From positions 1 to 64,000 of the forward strand of contig JADHOC010000003.1 in the NCBI GenBank assembly GCA_016779205.1: 64,000 bases of DNA, in the 5' to 3' direction. The DNA comes from Planctomycetota bacterium (lineage in GTDB: Bacteria; Planctomycetota; UBA1135; GCA-002686595). The notes under the pieces are model-generated. The model saw nothing but the letters and a program-made list of their open reading frames with translations, was not told where the DNA came from and searched no databases. Positions 25,911-34,327 of this stretch are shown here, in pieces (position 1 is the first letter of the stretch; each line of letters starts with the position of its first letter). Both the position numbers and the translations under genes were made by a program.

Positions 25911-28286
25911 TCAAGGACGCTGGACGAGGACGACGCCGCTGATCGCCGGGACGTGGAGGGCACCCTCCCCCTGGTATTCACCGTGGACCGCGCGCCACTC
26001 TCCATCGGGGAGCGCGAAGCTCGCGGGGCGACCACTCGCGTTGAGGGCCACCAGGAGCCGCTCGTCGCCGTCCTCCCTGAGGAAGACGAACAGGTCCTGC
26101 TCGTCGTCGGCCGCGAGGGTCTGGAAGGTGCCCGTCCGGAGCGCCGGGTGGCGCCGGCGGAGCTCCCCCACCGCCCGGTAGTGGGCGAGGTGCTCGGGGT
26201 CGACGCGATCCTCCTTCCGCTCGTAGGGCCCGAGGTCGGGCCAGAGCATGGGCTTGCGGTTCGAGGGGTCGTCCGGGCCCCACATGCCAACCTCGTCGCC
26301 GTAGTAGATCATCGGCGCGCCCACGTAGGTCATCTGGAAGAGGGCGACGAGGCGAGCGCGGCGATAGTGGAGCGGGTCCGGCTTGCGGTTCAGGTACGCC
26401 CGGTTGTCCTGCTCCCGGTTGTCCGCGTCATAGCGCCGGTCCGGGTTGAGCAGCATCGAGACCAGCCGGTCCGTGTCGTGGCTGTCCACCAGGTTCATGA
26501 GCGCGTACGTCGCCTCGGCGGGGTACGCGAGGCGCAGCTCCGCCAGTCGTTGGTCGAGCTGGCTGGGCGAGAGCTTCCGCTCGTCGAAGCCGATCCAGGC
26601 GACCGCCGCGTCGGCGAAGCGGTAGTTCATGACCGCGTCGAAGCGGCGCCCGTCGAGCCACTCGTCGGCGCGATCCCAGACCTCCCCGGAGAGGTACGCC
26701 TCGGGGTTGATGGACTTGACGAGCCGCCGCCACTCGTCCCAGAACGGCATGGGGACCTCCATGGGGACATCGAGGCGCCAGCCGTCGATCCCGTCCGAGG
26801 GATCGCCGTCGCCGTCGGGGTCCATCCAGCGCCGCGTGACCGCGTGGATGTGGGCCACCACGGCGTCCGAGGCTAGCCCGCCGCTGTCCTTGGCGAAGAC
26901 GGGGAGGTCGTCGTATCCGGCCCAGCCCCGGTGCACAAACGGGTCCCAGGAGACCACGTCGAACCAGTCCGCGTAGGGGGACTCGGGGCCCCGCTGGACC
27001 ACGTCCGCAAAGGCGGGGTGGCGCTGGCCCACGTGGTTCCACACGCCGTCGATGACGACCTTCAGGCGCCGGGCGTGGCACTCCTCGATGAGGGCGAGGA
27101 AGACACGGTCGGACGGGCTCCACGTCCAGGTCGAGGGATCGAGCAGGTCCTCCCCCGCGGCCACGGCGGACCAGTCCTCGCCCGCGCCCAGGCTGGAGTC
27201 CACGTGGCGGTAGTCGGTCGCCTCGTACTTGTGGTGGGACTCGGCCTCGAAGACCGGGTTGAAGTAGATCGCGGTCACGCCCAGCGCCGCGATGTGGTCC
27301 AGCTTCTCGCGGACGCCGGCCAGGTCGCCCCCGTACAGTCGCTTGTAGATGAACCAGTCCCAGAGGCCCAGGGCCCGGCCGTCGCTCGATACCCCGGACT
27401 CGTCGGGGCTGGCCTCGTACCAGTCGCTGGTCCAGGGCCGCGTGCCCGGCCGATCGTTCTCCGGGTCACCGTTCCGGAAGCGGTCCGGCATGAGCTGGTA
27501 CCACGTGGCGTGCTTGGCCCAGTCGGGCGTCCTGAACTCGGGCAGCGCCGCCTCGCTCAGGGTCTGAATCGCGGGGTCGCGGCGAACGCCATCCTCGGTC
27601 TCCACGAGGAACGTGTAGCGCCGCGGCTCCTCGGTGAGCGGCACCCGGCACTCGTAGAAGGTGAACCCGTCCAGGGAACCCGCGGCCGTCATCGCCTGGG
27701 GGTCGGCGACGCCCTCGATGGACAGCCGCGGCGCCAGCCCGGGCAGCCCTCGGTAGCGGATCAGCGCCGCGCCGTCCCCCGCCCGCTGGAGGTAGACCGG
27801 GAGGCCTGGCTCGTGCCCCCAGGCGAGCCGGCGTCGCTCCCCCTCCGTGAGCGCATCGGCCGAGGCGCCCGCAGCCCCAAGGGTCAGCACGGTGTTCTCG
27901 CCCCCATGGCCGTCCGGCTCACGCTCTCCGTTCGACGGGTCCGGGATCCAGCCTTGGCCGTCGACCACGAACTTGTAGCTCAGGCGCCCGCTCCGGGCCT
28001 CGAGCTCGGCCGCCCACCGGCCGTCGGCCCCGCGCTCCATCGGGAGCGCGCCGGCGTCCCAGCCGTTGAACGAACCGGCGAGGTGCACGCTCTTCGCCTG
28101 GAAGGTGCTGGGGAGGTGGATTCGGACGCGCCATGTCCCGGGGCCGATCGGCGCCACCGAGACCGACGAGGGAAGGGGCCCGATGGGCTCGTCGGGGCGG
28201 ACGAAGGGCGGGGCGGTCGGCCAGTCACGGGCCCCCGAATCGGCGGCGCAGGACAGGGCGAGAGCGGCGAGGAGAAGGGGGAGCAT
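25911..28286 (-). CDS. GH13 alpha-amylase-family lipoprotein with CBM48-like domain
   Basis: This 791-residue lipoprotein (lipobox LALSC, Cys 13) acts outside the cytoplasm on starch-like glucans. An E-set/CBM48-like domain (about 50-130) carries VHLAGSFNGWD and YKFVVDG. A second beta-domain reaches about 250. The GH13 barrel shows region I DGVWNH (near 411), region II DGWRLD with the nucleophile Asp (near 505), region III SGEVWD with the acid Glu (near 533), and region IV DSHDTD (near 602). The calcium-type segment PVFEAESHHKYEATDY also fits. Overall it is closest to neopullulanase/cyclomaltodextrinase-type enzymes. It is divergent from the fused ABC importer with 58 bases between starts, which implies co-regulation of glucan breakdown and oligosaccharide uptake. 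Confidence 0.93.
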   Translation of the reverse strand: MLPLLLAALALSCAADSGARDWPTAPPFVRPDEPIGPLPSSVSVAPIGPGTWRVRIHLPSTFQAKSVHLAGSFNGWDAGALPMERGADGRWAAELEARSGRLSYKFVVDGQGWIPDPSNGEREPDGHGGENTVLTLGAAGASADALTEGERRRLAWGHEPGLPVYLQRAGDGAALIRYRGLPGLAPRLSIEGVADPQAMTAAGSLDGFTFYECRVPLTEEPRRYTFLVETEDGVRRDPAIQTLSEAALPEFRTPDWAKHATWYQLMPDRFRNGDPENDRPGTRPWTSDWYEASPDESGVSSDGRALGLWDWFIYKRLYGGDLAGVREKLDHIAALGVTAIYFNPVFEAESHHKYEATDYRHVDSSLGAGEDWSAVAAGEDLLDPSTWTWSPSDRVFLALIEECHARRLKVVIDGVWNHVGQRHPAFADVVQRGPESPYADWFDVVSWDPFVHRGWAGYDDLPVFAKDSGGLASDAVVAHIHAVTRRWMDPDGDGDPSDGIDGWRLDVPMEVPMPFWDEWRRLVKSINPEAYLSGEVWDRADEWLDGRRFDAVMNYRFADAAVAWIGFDERKLSPSQLDQRLAELRLAYPAEATYALMNLVDSHDTDRLVSMLLNPDRRYDADNREQDNRAYLNRKPDPLHYRRARLVALFQMTYVGAPMIYYGDEVGMWGPDDPSNRKPMLWPDLGPYERKEDRVDPEHLAHYRAVGELRRRHPALRTGTFQTLAADDEQDLFVFLREDGDERLLVALNASGRPASFALPDGEWRAVHGEYQGEGALHVPAISGVVLVQRP

Positions 28287-28310
28287 GGGGTCCTCTTGCG
28301 TTGGCGCGTG

Positions 28311-28324
28311 GGTCGCGCGAGACC
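28311..28324. promoter_or_regulatory. Possible operator between divergent starch genes
   Basis: GGTCGCGCGAGACC is an interrupted dyad centred on the palindrome TCGCGCGA, placed in the 58-base divergent gap. It is a candidate binding site for a regulator controlling both the amylase and the importer. No regulator gene is nearby. Confidence 0.3.
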
Positions 28325-28344
28325 TAAGCTAGCGTCCAGTTCAG

Positions 28345-30711
28345 ATGCTGGCCCACCACGTTACCCAACTCGCCCGCCGCACCCTCGCCGCCCTGACCGC
28401 GGTGGCGGTCCTGTGGGCCGCGGCGCGGGTCATCACCCGTGATCTCGTGGGGAGCCACGGGGGCTCTGACGAGGTCGTCCTGACCGTGATGCACTGGTCC
28501 GGGGACGCAGGGCAAGAGGAGGACCGGATCGTCGAGGACGCGCTGCGGGGTTACGAGGAGGCCCACCCCGGCGTCCGCGTCCGACGGATCAATCCGGGGG
28601 ACGCGGGGTCCTTCTACACCAAGCTCCAGACGATGATGGCGGCGGGCACGCCCCCCGACGTCTTCTACTGCGGCGACGAGCGCCTCCCCTCCCTCGCGAG
28701 CCTCGGGGTGCTCATGCCGCTCGATGACTTCATCGAGCAGGACCGCGCCGAGGGCGTGGACGCAGGGCTCGACGACTTCTATCCGGTGGTGCTGGACGGC
28801 TACCGCTGGGACGGGAGCGCGACCGGCGCCGGGCCCCTCTACGGGCTGCCGAAGGACTTCACCACGATCGGCTTCTACTACAACAGGGACCTCTTCCGGC
28901 GGGCCGGCCTCGACGAGCCCGGGGACCGGTGGACCTGGGACGAGTTCCTCGCTGCCGCCCGCGCCATCGGCCAGCTGGACGACTGCACCGGCGCCGAGTT
29001 CGTGACGTGGCCGCGGATGCTCCGCCTCTACCTCGCCACGTTCGGCTGCGACGTGCTCGGCGACGATGGCGGAACCCTCACCGTGCGGTCGCCCGAGGTG
29101 CTGGCGGCCCTCGAGCAGCTCGCGAGCTGGCGCTTCGAGGAGGACAACACCCTCACCAGCGGCAAGTCACGGGTGGCCAGCGGGGCCACGGTGTTCCTGA
29201 CCGGCCGAGTCGGCATGGCGGGCCCCTTCGGCCGCTGGGTCGTCCCGAGCTACCGCCAGATCGAGGACTTCGAGTGGGACTTCGCCCCCATGCCCTCGGG
29301 GACCGAGCGAGCCAACGTCGTGGCGTCCGTGGCCTGGTGCGTCTCGAGCCGAACGGAGCACCCGCGCGCGGCGTGGGAGCTGGCGCGCTCCCTGTGCAGC
29401 GAGGAGGCCCAGGCCGGCCTCGGGGAGCTGGGGCTCGCCATGCCGAGTCGCCGCTCCATCGCCGAGTCGAGCGCCTTCGTGGACCCCACGGCGGCGCCCT
29501 CCCGGGACCGGGTTTACCTGGAGCAGGTGGAGGTCGCTCGCCTGCTCCCCGTCCCCGCCAGCCCCAAGTTCGACGCCCTCCTGGAGTCCCGGTTGAACCA
29601 GGCGGTGCTCACGGGCGACCTCAGCGTGGACGAGGCCACGCGGAACTTCGCGGACGCCTGGAAGGCCGAGGGGGACTCGCCGCTCATGACCGGGGACTTC
29701 CCGCGCATGCCCTGGGGCGCCCTCGCCAGAGCCGCGTCGATCACCGCGCTCGGGTTGGCCGTGGTCCTCGGCTGGCTCTGGCGGCGGGGACGGCCCGGGG
29801 CCCTCGGGCGAAGCGAGGAGCGAGCCGGCGTCCTCCTCGCGAGTCCGCTCATCCTCGGCCTGCTCTTCGTCACGGGCTTCCCGATCCTGCTGTCGCTGGT
29901 GCTCTCCTTCACGCGCTGGACGGGCATCGCGGGCCTCGAGACCGCCGAGTGGGTGGGCCTCGCGAACTACACCCAGCTCTTCACCGAGGACGGACGGTTC
30001 TGGACCAGCCTCAAGGTCACCGCGATCTACGCGCTGCTCGCGGTCCCCCTGGGGCAGGCCTTCGCCCTTGGAGCCGCGCTGCTGATGAACACCCGCACGC
30101 CCTTCATCGGGCTGTGGCGGGGTGCCTGGTACCTGCCGAGCGTGCTCGCCGGGGTGGGCGTGGCCGTGCTCTGGCGCTGGGTCTTCGACGGGGACAGCGG
30201 TCTGGCCAAGGCGCTGCTCGACCCCCTGCTGGAGCCCCTCGGGCTCGGCTCCCCGGACTGGTTCGGGAGCGACGCGGCAACGTTCGGCGTGCCCGCCTTC
30301 GCGATCATGAACCTGTGGATGGTGGGCGGCTCGATGATGATCTACCTGGCGGGCCTCCAGGGCATCCCGAAGGAGCTCACGGAGGCCGCCGAGCTCGACG
30401 GCGCCGGAGCTTGGCAGCGCTTCCGGAGGGTGACGCTGCCCATGCTGTCCCCGGTCCTGGTCTTCAACGGGGTGATGGCCGTGATCGGGTCCTTCCAGGT
30501 CTTCACCCAGGCCTTCGTCATGACCCGCGGCGAGCCCGGCGACCTGACGCGGTTCTACGTGCTCTACCTCTACAACCAGGCGTTCGACTTCTACGAGATG
30601 GGCTACGCCTCGGCGATGGCCTGGATCCTGCTGGTGGTCGTCCTCGTGCTGACCGGGCTGTTCCTCCGGGGCAGCCGGCGGCACGTCCACTACGAGGGGA
30701 TGAGCCGATGA
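28345..30711 (+). CDS. Fused solute-binding protein and MalF-type ABC permease
   Basis: This 788-residue protein joins two parts that are usually separate. Residues 1-35 hold a membrane anchor (TLAALTAVAVLWAAARVI). Residues about 48-440 are a family-1 sugar-binding protein (LTVMHWSGD, AAGTPPDVFYCGDE, LYGLPKDFTTIGFYYN). A transmembrane segment near 470 leads into a MalF/UgpA-type permease with about six helices. Its EAA loop (ELTEAAELDGAGAWQRFRRV) starts near residue 678 and contacts the ATPase. Tethering would keep the receptor at the translocator. The stop overlaps the next permease start by four bases (ATGA). With the ATPase two genes on and the divergent GH13 enzyme, the likely cargo is maltodextrin or a related oligosaccharide. 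Confidence 0.92.
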   Translation: MLAHHVTQLARRTLAALTAVAVLWAAARVITRDLVGSHGGSDEVVLTVMHWSGDAGQEEDRIVEDALRGYEEAHPGVRVRRINPGDAGSFYTKLQTMMAAGTPPDVFYCGDERLPSLASLGVLMPLDDFIEQDRAEGVDAGLDDFYPVVLDGYRWDGSATGAGPLYGLPKDFTTIGFYYNRDLFRRAGLDEPGDRWTWDEFLAAARAIGQLDDCTGAEFVTWPRMLRLYLATFGCDVLGDDGGTLTVRSPEVLAALEQLASWRFEEDNTLTSGKSRVASGATVFLTGRVGMAGPFGRWVVPSYRQIEDFEWDFAPMPSGTERANVVASVAWCVSSRTEHPRAAWELARSLCSEEAQAGLGELGLAMPSRRSIAESSAFVDPTAAPSRDRVYLEQVEVARLLPVPASPKFDALLESRLNQAVLTGDLSVDEATRNFADAWKAEGDSPLMTGDFPRMPWGALARAASITALGLAVVLGWLWRRGRPGALGRSEERAGVLLASPLILGLLFVTGFPILLSLVLSFTRWTGIAGLETAEWVGLANYTQLFTEDGRFWTSLKVTAIYALLAVPLGQAFALGAALLMNTRTPFIGLWRGAWYLPSVLAGVGVAVLWRWVFDGDSGLAKALLDPLLEPLGLGSPDWFGSDAATFGVPAFAIMNLWMVGGSMMIYLAGLQGIPKELTEAAELDGAGAWQRFRRVTLPMLSPVLVFNGVMAVIGSFQVFTQAFVMTRGEPGDLTRFYVLYLYNQAFDFYEMGYASAMAWILLVVVLVLTGLFLRGSRRHVHYEGMSR

Positions 30712-31571
30712 AGCGCCGCGGATCCAGGCTCCTCACCCTCGCCCTCCTGGCGGCGGGCGCAGCCCTGATGCTCTTCCCCCTCTGGTGGATGCTCGTGGTC
30801 TCCCTGGAGACGCCGAGCAACGCCGGCGCGGCCACGGTCGAGGTCGGGGCCATCAGCGCCTTCCCCGCCGATCCGCAGTGGAGCAACTGGACCGAGGCCA
30901 TGCGGGCCGTGGGAACCGTGGAGTGGCAGGGCTTCCTCGACGCCCTCGCCAACTCGATCCTGGTGACCTTCCTGACGGTGACCGCGACGGTCTTCTCCTG
31001 CAGCCTCGTGGGCTACGCCCTCGCGCGGGTGCGCTTCCGCGGCCGCGGGCTGCTGTTCGCCGTGATGCTGGGGACGATGATGCTCCCCCCCCAGGTCACG
31101 ATGATCCCCATGTTCCTCGTCTTCCGGGAGCTAGGCTGGGTGGACACGATCCTGCCCCTCGTGGTGCCCGCGTTCTTCGGGAACGCGTTCTTCATCTTCA
31201 TGTTCCGCCAGTTCATGGCCCAGGTCCCCGAGGCGCTCGTGGAGGCCGCGCGGCTGGATGGCTGCGCCCACCTCGGCGTCTGGTGGCGGGTCATGCTCCC
31301 CATGTGCCGCCCGGTGATCGCCATCACGGCCGTGTTCACCTTCATCTTTGTCTGGAACGACTTCCTCGGACCGCTGATCTACCTGCACTCCGAGGAGAAG
31401 GCGACCCTCGCCATCGCGCTGAACAGCTTCCGCAACCAGTACGGCGGCCTCGAGGACGTCCAGTACCTCATGGCCCTCAGCCTCATCACCATGATCCCCT
31501 GCATCCTCCTGTTCCTCGTGGCGCAGCGACAGTTCATCGAGGGCCTCGGCTCCGGGGCGGTCAAGGGCTGA
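30708..31571 (+). CDS. MalG-type sugar ABC permease
   Basis: This 287-residue permease has six helices, starting with LLTLALLAAGAALMLFPLWW. Its EAA motif (ALVEAARLDGCAHLGVWWRV) begins near residue 175, and it ends in the typical FIEGLGSGAVKG of MalG/LacG-type proteins. It pairs with the permease half of the upstream fusion. The start overlaps the upstream stop (ATGA) and its own stop overlaps the ATPase start by one base (TGATG), so all three are translationally coupled. Confidence 0.93.
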   Translation: MKRRGSRLLTLALLAAGAALMLFPLWWMLVVSLETPSNAGAATVEVGAISAFPADPQWSNWTEAMRAVGTVEWQGFLDALANSILVTFLTVTATVFSCSLVGYALARVRFRGRGLLFAVMLGTMMLPPQVTMIPMFLVFRELGWVDTILPLVVPAFFGNAFFIFMFRQFMAQVPEALVEAARLDGCAHLGVWWRVMLPMCRPVIAITAVFTFIFVWNDFLGPLIYLHSEEKATLAIALNSFRNQYGGLEDVQYLMALSLITMIPCILLFLVAQRQFIEGLGSGAVKG

Positions 31572-32704
31572 TGGCGAACATCACCTTTCAAGGGCTCGGC
31601 AAGGTCTACCCAGGCGGGGTCCGCGCGGTGGAGGGCGTGGACCTGGAGGTCGAGGACGGGGAGTTCGTGGTCCTCGTGGGTCCCTCGGGCTGCGGCAAGA
31701 GCACGACCCTGCGCATGGTCGCGGGCCTCGAGGAGATCACCGACGGGACGCTCCGCATCGGCGACCGGGTCGTGAACGAGGTGGCGGGCAAGGACCGGGA
31801 CATCGCCATGGTGTTCCAGAACTACGCGCTCTACCCGCACCTCTCGGTCCGCCAGAACATGGCCTTCCCGCTGGAGCGGAGGCGGGCCCACGGCGGGACG
31901 GTGCGGCGCCTGATCGTCCCGGGCTACCGGCGCGCCGCGCGCGAGGAGGACCAGGAGATCCAGGCGGAGGTGTCGCGGGCCGCGGAGGTCCTCGGGATCA
32001 CCGACCTCCTGGACCGCAAGCCTGGCGCCCTCTCCGGCGGCCAGAGGCAGCGGGTGGCGGTGGGCCGCGCCCTGGTCCGCCGCCCCGCGGCGTTCCTCTT
32101 CGACGAGCCCCTCTCGAACCTCGACGCCAAGCTGCGCGTGGAGATGCGCGCCGAGCTCAAGGCGCTCCACGACCGCCTCGGCGCGACGATGCTCTACGTG
32201 ACCCACGATCAGGAGGAGGCCATGACCCTCGGGGATCGCCTCGTGGTCATGGACGGCGGGCGGGTTCAGCAGTGCGCGCCGCCGCGTGAGGTCTACGAGC
32301 AGCCCGCGAACCGGTTCGTCGCGGGGTTCGTGGGGACGCCGAGCATGAACTTCCTCGAGGGCGAGGTCGCGGATGGGACCATGTCGATCGGAGAGGCCCG
32401 GCTCCCCCTGGGGGATGCGGCGGCCGGTGTACCGCGCGCCGTGGTCCTGGGGCTCCGGCCCGACCGGCTCCGGTTGGCGGAGCCGGAGGACCCGTGCGCG
32501 CTCGAGGCGACGGTGGCGGGCGTGGAGGACCTCGGGGACCGATGCGATGTCCGCCTGCAGGTGGGCCACGCCGAGCTCGTGGCGCGGCGGCCGGCGGGGG
32601 AGCTCTCGCGCTGGACCGTGGCCAGGGCCGCGGCCCGAGTGGCCTTCGAGCCAGCGGAGGCGTTGCTCTTCGAACCTGGCCCCCACGGCGCCCGGATCCA
32701 CTGA
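31571..32704 (+). CDS. MalK/UgpC-type sugar ABC ATPase
   Basis: This 377-residue ATPase has Walker A GPSGCGKST at 37-45, Q-loop VFQNYALYPHLSV, signature LSGGQRQR near 155, Walker B FLFDEPLSNLD, and H-loop THDQEEAM. The C-terminal TOBE-type regulatory domain is typical of MalK/UgpC/MsmK. It energises the importer encoded just upstream. One oddity is about 20 extra, strongly basic residues (ERRRAHGGTVRRLIVPGYRR) between the Q-loop region and the helical domain, where relatives have a short linker. Confidence 0.93.
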   Translation: MANITFQGLGKVYPGGVRAVEGVDLEVEDGEFVVLVGPSGCGKSTTLRMVAGLEEITDGTLRIGDRVVNEVAGKDRDIAMVFQNYALYPHLSVRQNMAFPLERRRAHGGTVRRLIVPGYRRAAREEDQEIQAEVSRAAEVLGITDLLDRKPGALSGGQRQRVAVGRALVRRPAAFLFDEPLSNLDAKLRVEMRAELKALHDRLGATMLYVTHDQEEAMTLGDRLVVMDGGRVQQCAPPREVYEQPANRFVAGFVGTPSMNFLEGEVADGTMSIGEARLPLGDAAAGVPRAVVLGLRPDRLRLAEPEDPCALEATVAGVEDLGDRCDVRLQVGHAELVARRPAGELSRWTVARAAARVAFEPAEALLFEPGPHGARIH

Positions 32705-32777
32705 CGCGGGCGGCCGCGCTTCTTCTGGCGTCCCCGCGCAGACGCCCTTCCCCATGTAGGCCCCTGGCCATCTCTCG

Positions 32778-32966
32778 ATGAACAACCAACAAGTGAACGC
32801 CCTGCTCTCCGCCCTGGTCTTCCTGACCGGTGCCGTCCTGTTGTCCGTCGAAGGGGCCAACAGCTACCGATCCCTCGGCGAGTTGACGATGGGTCTTGGC
32901 GGCCTGCTGCTGCTCGTCACCTGGATCCGGATGAACCGAGGGGACGGACAGGGGCCCAATCCCTGA
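32778..32966 (+). CDS. Small two-helix membrane protein
   Basis: This 62-residue frame encodes two hydrophobic helices, LLSALVFLTGAVLLSV and LTMGLGGLLLLVTWI, joined by a short polar loop and ending in a basic, polar tail. It starts 74 bases after the ABC ATPase stop and is followed by a convergent hairpin. Amino-acid content is unlike random GC-rich frames. Function unknown. Confidence 0.6.
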   Translation: MNNQQVNALLSALVFLTGAVLLSVEGANSYRSLGELTMGLGGLLLLVTWIRMNRGDGQGPNP

Positions 32967-32978
32967 GGTCCACCGGAC

Positions 32979-32997
32979 GAGGGGCTGGTCGCCCCTC
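32979..32997. terminator. Hairpin between convergent genes
   Basis: GAGGGGC-TGGTC-GCCCCTC is a perfect seven-pair stem with a five-base loop. An outer CCTGAGG/CCTCAGG pairing at 32962 and 32994 is an alternative. It overlaps the end of the glycosyltransferase gene and could terminate both directions. No T tract. Confidence 0.5.
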
Positions 32998-34312
32998 AGG
33001 GCTGGCGAGCGCCCACCACCCCTTCAAGCGCGGCCTCGATGCGCTCGGCCATCCGCGCCCGGGTGAATTCGTCCGTCGCCACCGCGCGGCCCTTCTCACC
33101 AAGGGCGGCTCGCCGAGCGGGATCGTCGAGGAGGTCCCCGAGGGCGTCCGCGAGGGCGGCGGGGTCGCCGGGGTCGTAGAGGACCCCACCACCGGTGTGC
33201 TCCACCAGCTCGGTGAAGCCCCCGTGGCGAGGCTGGACCACCGGGAGCCCCGCGGCCCACGCCTCGGGGAGGAACAGGCCGAAAGACTCGCCGTAGACGG
33301 CGGGTACGCTCAGGACGTCGACCCGCTGGAGGAGGTCGATCTTCTGCTCGCGGGTGACCGGGCCGAGGAGCTCCACGTCACTCGCCCAGCCGGCCTCCGC
33401 CACGCGGCGCTCAAGGCGCGCGAGGAGGTCGCGGTCCTCGTTCAGCACCACCCCCGCCGCCACCAGGCGAGCTCTGGGGTGGCGCTGCTTCAGGCGCAGG
33501 AAGCCGTCCACCAAGGCCTCGATGCCCTTGTCCCGGCACATGCGGGCGAGATACCCGACCGCCGGGCGCTCGGGGTCACGGCGGGCCGGGTCCGGCGAGA
33601 TGCCCCCGAGGTCCGCGCCGTTCCAGACGACCTGGACCTTCGAGCGGTCCAGGTCCATGCGGGAGGACATCAGGTCGGCGGTGTACTGGCTCACGGCGAG
33701 GAAGCCGTCCAGGTCCCGCGCGCGCTCCGCGAGGGTCGCCCAGCACTGCGCACGGTAGGCGTCGTCCAGGGCATCGAGGAAGGGCGCCTCCCCCTGCATG
33801 GTGCACACCACCGGGCAGCCGAGGGCCGCCTTGAGCTCCCGGGCCAGCCCGATCAGCATCACGTTGGAGAGCAGGAGCACGTCGGGGCGCGGCAGCTCCC
33901 GCGCCCACTCCACCAGCCGCGCCACCTCGGCCCGCTGGCGTCCCTCCTCGCCCCGGAGCATGGAGAGCGTCAAGGCGCCCAGGCCTGGCGTCTCCGTCAT
34001 CTTCGAGTGGCCCGCCGCCCAGCGCAGGAGCCGCGGGGAGTCGAGGCGGTCGTGCAGCACCCGGGGGAGCCACCTGAAGAGGCCGAGCTTCTGCTGCAGG
34101 TAGACGTTGATCCCGCCCATGTGGATCGTGGACTCGACCCCCTCGGCCGGCGCGGCGTCGGCGGCCCCGTCCTCGAGGGCGAAGGGCAGGTAGAGCGGCG
34201 CGATGAGCGCGTCGTGACCGCGATCCCGCAGCCCCATGACCAGCGCGTTGTCCCGCAGGCAGCTCCCGCACAGGAAGTCACCGGTACCGGGGGTCAGCTG
34301 GAGGATGCGCAC
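32996..34312 (-). CDS. GT-B glycosyltransferase (family 4-like)
   Basis: This 438-residue cytoplasmic transferase begins MRILQLTPGTGDF, followed by a donor-free N-terminal Rossmann domain. A C-terminal GT4-type domain has VGYLARMCRDKGIEALVDGF and the nucleotide-sugar site VYGESFGLFLPEAWAAGLPVV (E-x7-E pattern). GSCLRDNALV near the N-terminus is a feature of one GT4 subgroup. It should transfer a sugar from a nucleotide donor to a glycan or lipid acceptor. It is the third gene of a minus-strand set with the PQQ-like protein and the radical SAM enzyme, with a 15-base gap to the latter. Confidence 0.9.
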   Translation of the reverse strand: MRILQLTPGTGDFLCGSCLRDNALVMGLRDRGHDALIAPLYLPFALEDGAADAAPAEGVESTIHMGGINVYLQQKLGLFRWLPRVLHDRLDSPRLLRWAAGHSKMTETPGLGALTLSMLRGEEGRQRAEVARLVEWARELPRPDVLLLSNVMLIGLARELKAALGCPVVCTMQGEAPFLDALDDAYRAQCWATLAERARDLDGFLAVSQYTADLMSSRMDLDRSKVQVVWNGADLGGISPDPARRDPERPAVGYLARMCRDKGIEALVDGFLRLKQRHPRARLVAAGVVLNEDRDLLARLERRVAEAGWASDVELLGPVTREQKIDLLQRVDVLSVPAVYGESFGLFLPEAWAAGLPVVQPRHGGFTELVEHTGGGVLYDPGDPAALADALGDLLDDPARRAALGEKGRAVATDEFTRARMAERIEAALEGVVGARQP

Positions 34313-34327
34313 GGGGCCCCAGGGCGC

